A DNA stretch of 25,097 bases, taken from Arenicellales bacterium (GTDB lineage Bacteria; Pseudomonadota; Gammaproteobacteria; BMS3Bbin11). The translations under genes were made by a program, and so were the position numbers. The first letter of the stretch is position 1. Every line of letters starts with the position of its first letter. Of this stretch, positions 23,921 to 25,097 are shown one piece after another. A model generated the notes under the pieces. It was not told the DNA's origin and ran no database searches. It worked only from the letters and a program-made list of their open reading frames with translations. The stretch spans positions 1-25,097 of the forward strand of contig JARFQC010000012.1 in the NCBI GenBank assembly GCA_029287965.1, written 5' to 3'.

Positions 23921-25018
23921 CTAATTAGCGCGTTTCAGGTAGAAATCCCTGACGAAGTCAGCCAGCACCCCTTCCTCGATTGCCGTACGTAATCCGCGCA
24001 TGAGTTCCTGGTAGTAATGCAGGTTGTGCAGGGTCGCCAGGTGTGCGCCAAGCATCTCGTTGCAGCGCTGCAAATGACGCAGATAAGAGCGAGAGTAGTA
24101 GCGGCAGGTGTAACAGCTGCATTCAGGATCAATCGGGCCGGTATCTTCTGCATAGCGGGCATTGCGAATCTTGACCACGCCGCTGTGGGTAAACAGCCAG
24201 CCATTGCGTGCATTGCGCGTCGGCATGACACAGTCGAACATGTCTATGCCCCGCACCACGGCCTCGACGATATCTTCAGGCCGCCCGACGCCCATCAGGT
24301 AGCGCGGTTTGCCGGATGGCATGTCAGGTTCAAGGCCCTCCAGCACACGGTGCATTTCCTCGGTAGGCTCGCCTACGGAAAGCCCGCCGATGGCGTAGCC
24401 ATCGAAGTCCAGGGCCGCCAGGCCAGCCAGTGATTCCTGCCGCAGGTCAGGATACATGCCGCCCTGAACAATCCCGAACAGCGCTGAAGATGCCTCGCCA
24501 TGAGCCTGCTTGCAGCGTTCCGCCCAGCGTAATGACAGGCGCATGGACTCGGCCGCTTCGTCGTGTGTGGCCGGCCAGGCCGTGCATTCATCGAAGATCA
24601 TCACGACATCGGAACCCAGTACATGCTGCACTTCGATCGATTTTTCCGGTGTCAGGAAAACATCGTCACCATTCACCGGTGAGCGGAAGCGTACACCTTC
24701 TTCCGTCAGCTTGCGCAGCTTGCCGAGGCTCCAGACCTGAAAACCGCCCGAATCGGTCAGGATAGGCCCCTGCCAGTGTGTGAAATTATGCAGCCCGCCG
24801 TGGGCACGGATGATGTCCAGCCCGGGCCGCAGCATCAGGTGGAAGGTATTGCCGAGAATGATCCGGGCACCACCTGCCTGGAGTTCTTCGGGCGTCATGC
24901 CCTTTACGGTGCCATAGGTGCCGACCGGCATGAATGCGGGGGTTTCGACCCTGCCACGTTCGAAATCCAGCACACCCCGTCTCGCCCTGTCAGTGCGGGC
25001 AGTGATTTTGAATTTCAT
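23921..25018 (-). CDS. tgt: Queuine tRNA-ribosyltransferase (tRNA-guanine transglycosylase)
   Basis: This 365-residue enzyme swaps the wobble guanine of GUN-anticodon tRNAs for preQ1, the entry step for queuosine. Evidence is 'ETPAFMPVGTYGTVKGMTPEE' from residue 25, base-recognition Asp89 in 'LTDSGGFQVWSLG', 'GIVQGGMYPDLR', 'GGLSVGEP', 'GIDMFDCVMPTRNARNG' (257-273) holding the nucleophile region, and zinc ligands C300, C302 and C305 in 'ECSCYTC' with a later His. It is close to E. coli Tgt (375), ending earlier in the variable C-terminus. GAGGG lies about 11 bases upstream of the ATG at 25018. The next genes, yajC-secD-secF, are its usual neighbours. Confidence 0.97.
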   Translation of the reverse strand: MKFKITARTDRARRGVLDFERGRVETPAFMPVGTYGTVKGMTPEELQAGGARIILGNTFHLMLRPGLDIIRAHGGLHNFTHWQGPILTDSGGFQVWSLGKLRKLTEEGVRFRSPVNGDDVFLTPEKSIEVQHVLGSDVVMIFDECTAWPATHDEAAESMRLSLRWAERCKQAHGEASSALFGIVQGGMYPDLRQESLAGLAALDFDGYAIGGLSVGEPTEEMHRVLEGLEPDMPSGKPRYLMGVGRPEDIVEAVVRGIDMFDCVMPTRNARNGWLFTHSGVVKIRNARYAEDTGPIDPECSCYTCRYYSRSYLRHLQRCNEMLGAHLATLHNLHYYQELMRGLRTAIEEGVLADFVRDFYLKRAN

Positions 25019-25063
25019 TTAGCCGGCATCCCTCATCTCGCACATTGCGCACATAACACTGAT

Positions 25064-25097
25064 CTAGACACTACCCTGTGGACCCACGTTCATGGCG
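25064..25097 (-). CDS. queA: Possible C-terminal end of QueA (partial)
   Basis: One minus-strand frame reads AMNVGPQGSV and then TAG at 25066-25064. The single base before GCC at the window edge (C) allows a preceding Asp codon, giving DAM, as in the GDAM near the C-terminus of QueA, which makes epoxyqueuosine on tRNA after Tgt. queA is the usual gene upstream of tgt in gammaproteobacteria. Only ten codons are visible, so the call is mostly from context. Confidence 0.4.
   Translation of the reverse strand, partial: AMNVGPQGSV

Overview
The window looks like a gammaproteobacterial chromosome of moderate G+C. The gene orders (queA)-tgt-yajC-secD-secF and nrdR-ribD-ribE-ribB-ribH-nusB-thiL-pgpA are classic for that class, and the best remembered matches of most proteins are to E. 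coli or Pseudomonas homologues. Every gene I can support lies on the minus strand, so transcription runs from high to low coordinates. Gaps are mostly under 25 bases and many genes overlap. I see no tRNA, rRNA, CRISPR array, transposase or prophage gene.

Reading in the direction of transcription: (1) 25097-20437 holds a possible tail of queA, then tgt (queuosine tRNA modification), then yajC-secD-secF (the Sec translocon accessory complex). (2) 20415-18643 holds glyA (serine/glycine one-carbon metabolism) and nrdR (ribonucleotide reductase repressor). (3) 18625-14900 holds ribD, ribE, a RibBX-type ribB and ribH, which cover most of riboflavin synthesis. A 339-base gap between ribE and ribB holds two diverged copies of a structured 153-base element. 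(4) 14900-12598 holds nusB, thiL, pgpA and msrB, linked by start/stop overlaps of 1 to 8 bases. (5) 12586-1008 is a compact storage-polysaccharide operon: glk, glgC, a GH57 glycosidase, malQ, glgB, glgA, glgP. (6) 904-1 holds a DUF2782 lipoprotein-free secreted small protein and the first 182 codons of an AapJ/BztA-type amino-acid binding protein.

Within the storage operon, Glk makes glucose 6-phosphate from free glucose. GlgC makes ADP-glucose, GlgA elongates, GlgB branches, GlgP degrades from non-reducing ends, and MalQ together with the GH57 enzyme probably reshapes or recycles oligosaccharides. No GlgX-type debranching enzyme and no phosphoglucomutase lie in the window.

The most unusual object is the ribE-ribB intergenic element (16529-16841). 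It consists of two tandem units with an exact 153-base boundary spacing. Each unit has a hairpin with a compensating base-pair change and a four-tract G-rich motif on the mRNA strand that fits the canonical G-quadruplex pattern. It is not an FMN riboswitch that I can recognise. Other points of interest are the RibA-like domain of RibB, which has lost its zinc and catalytic motifs, a terminator-like hairpin at the nrdR/ribD junction that reads correctly only on the opposite strand, and the continuous coupling of housekeeping genes to glycogen genes.
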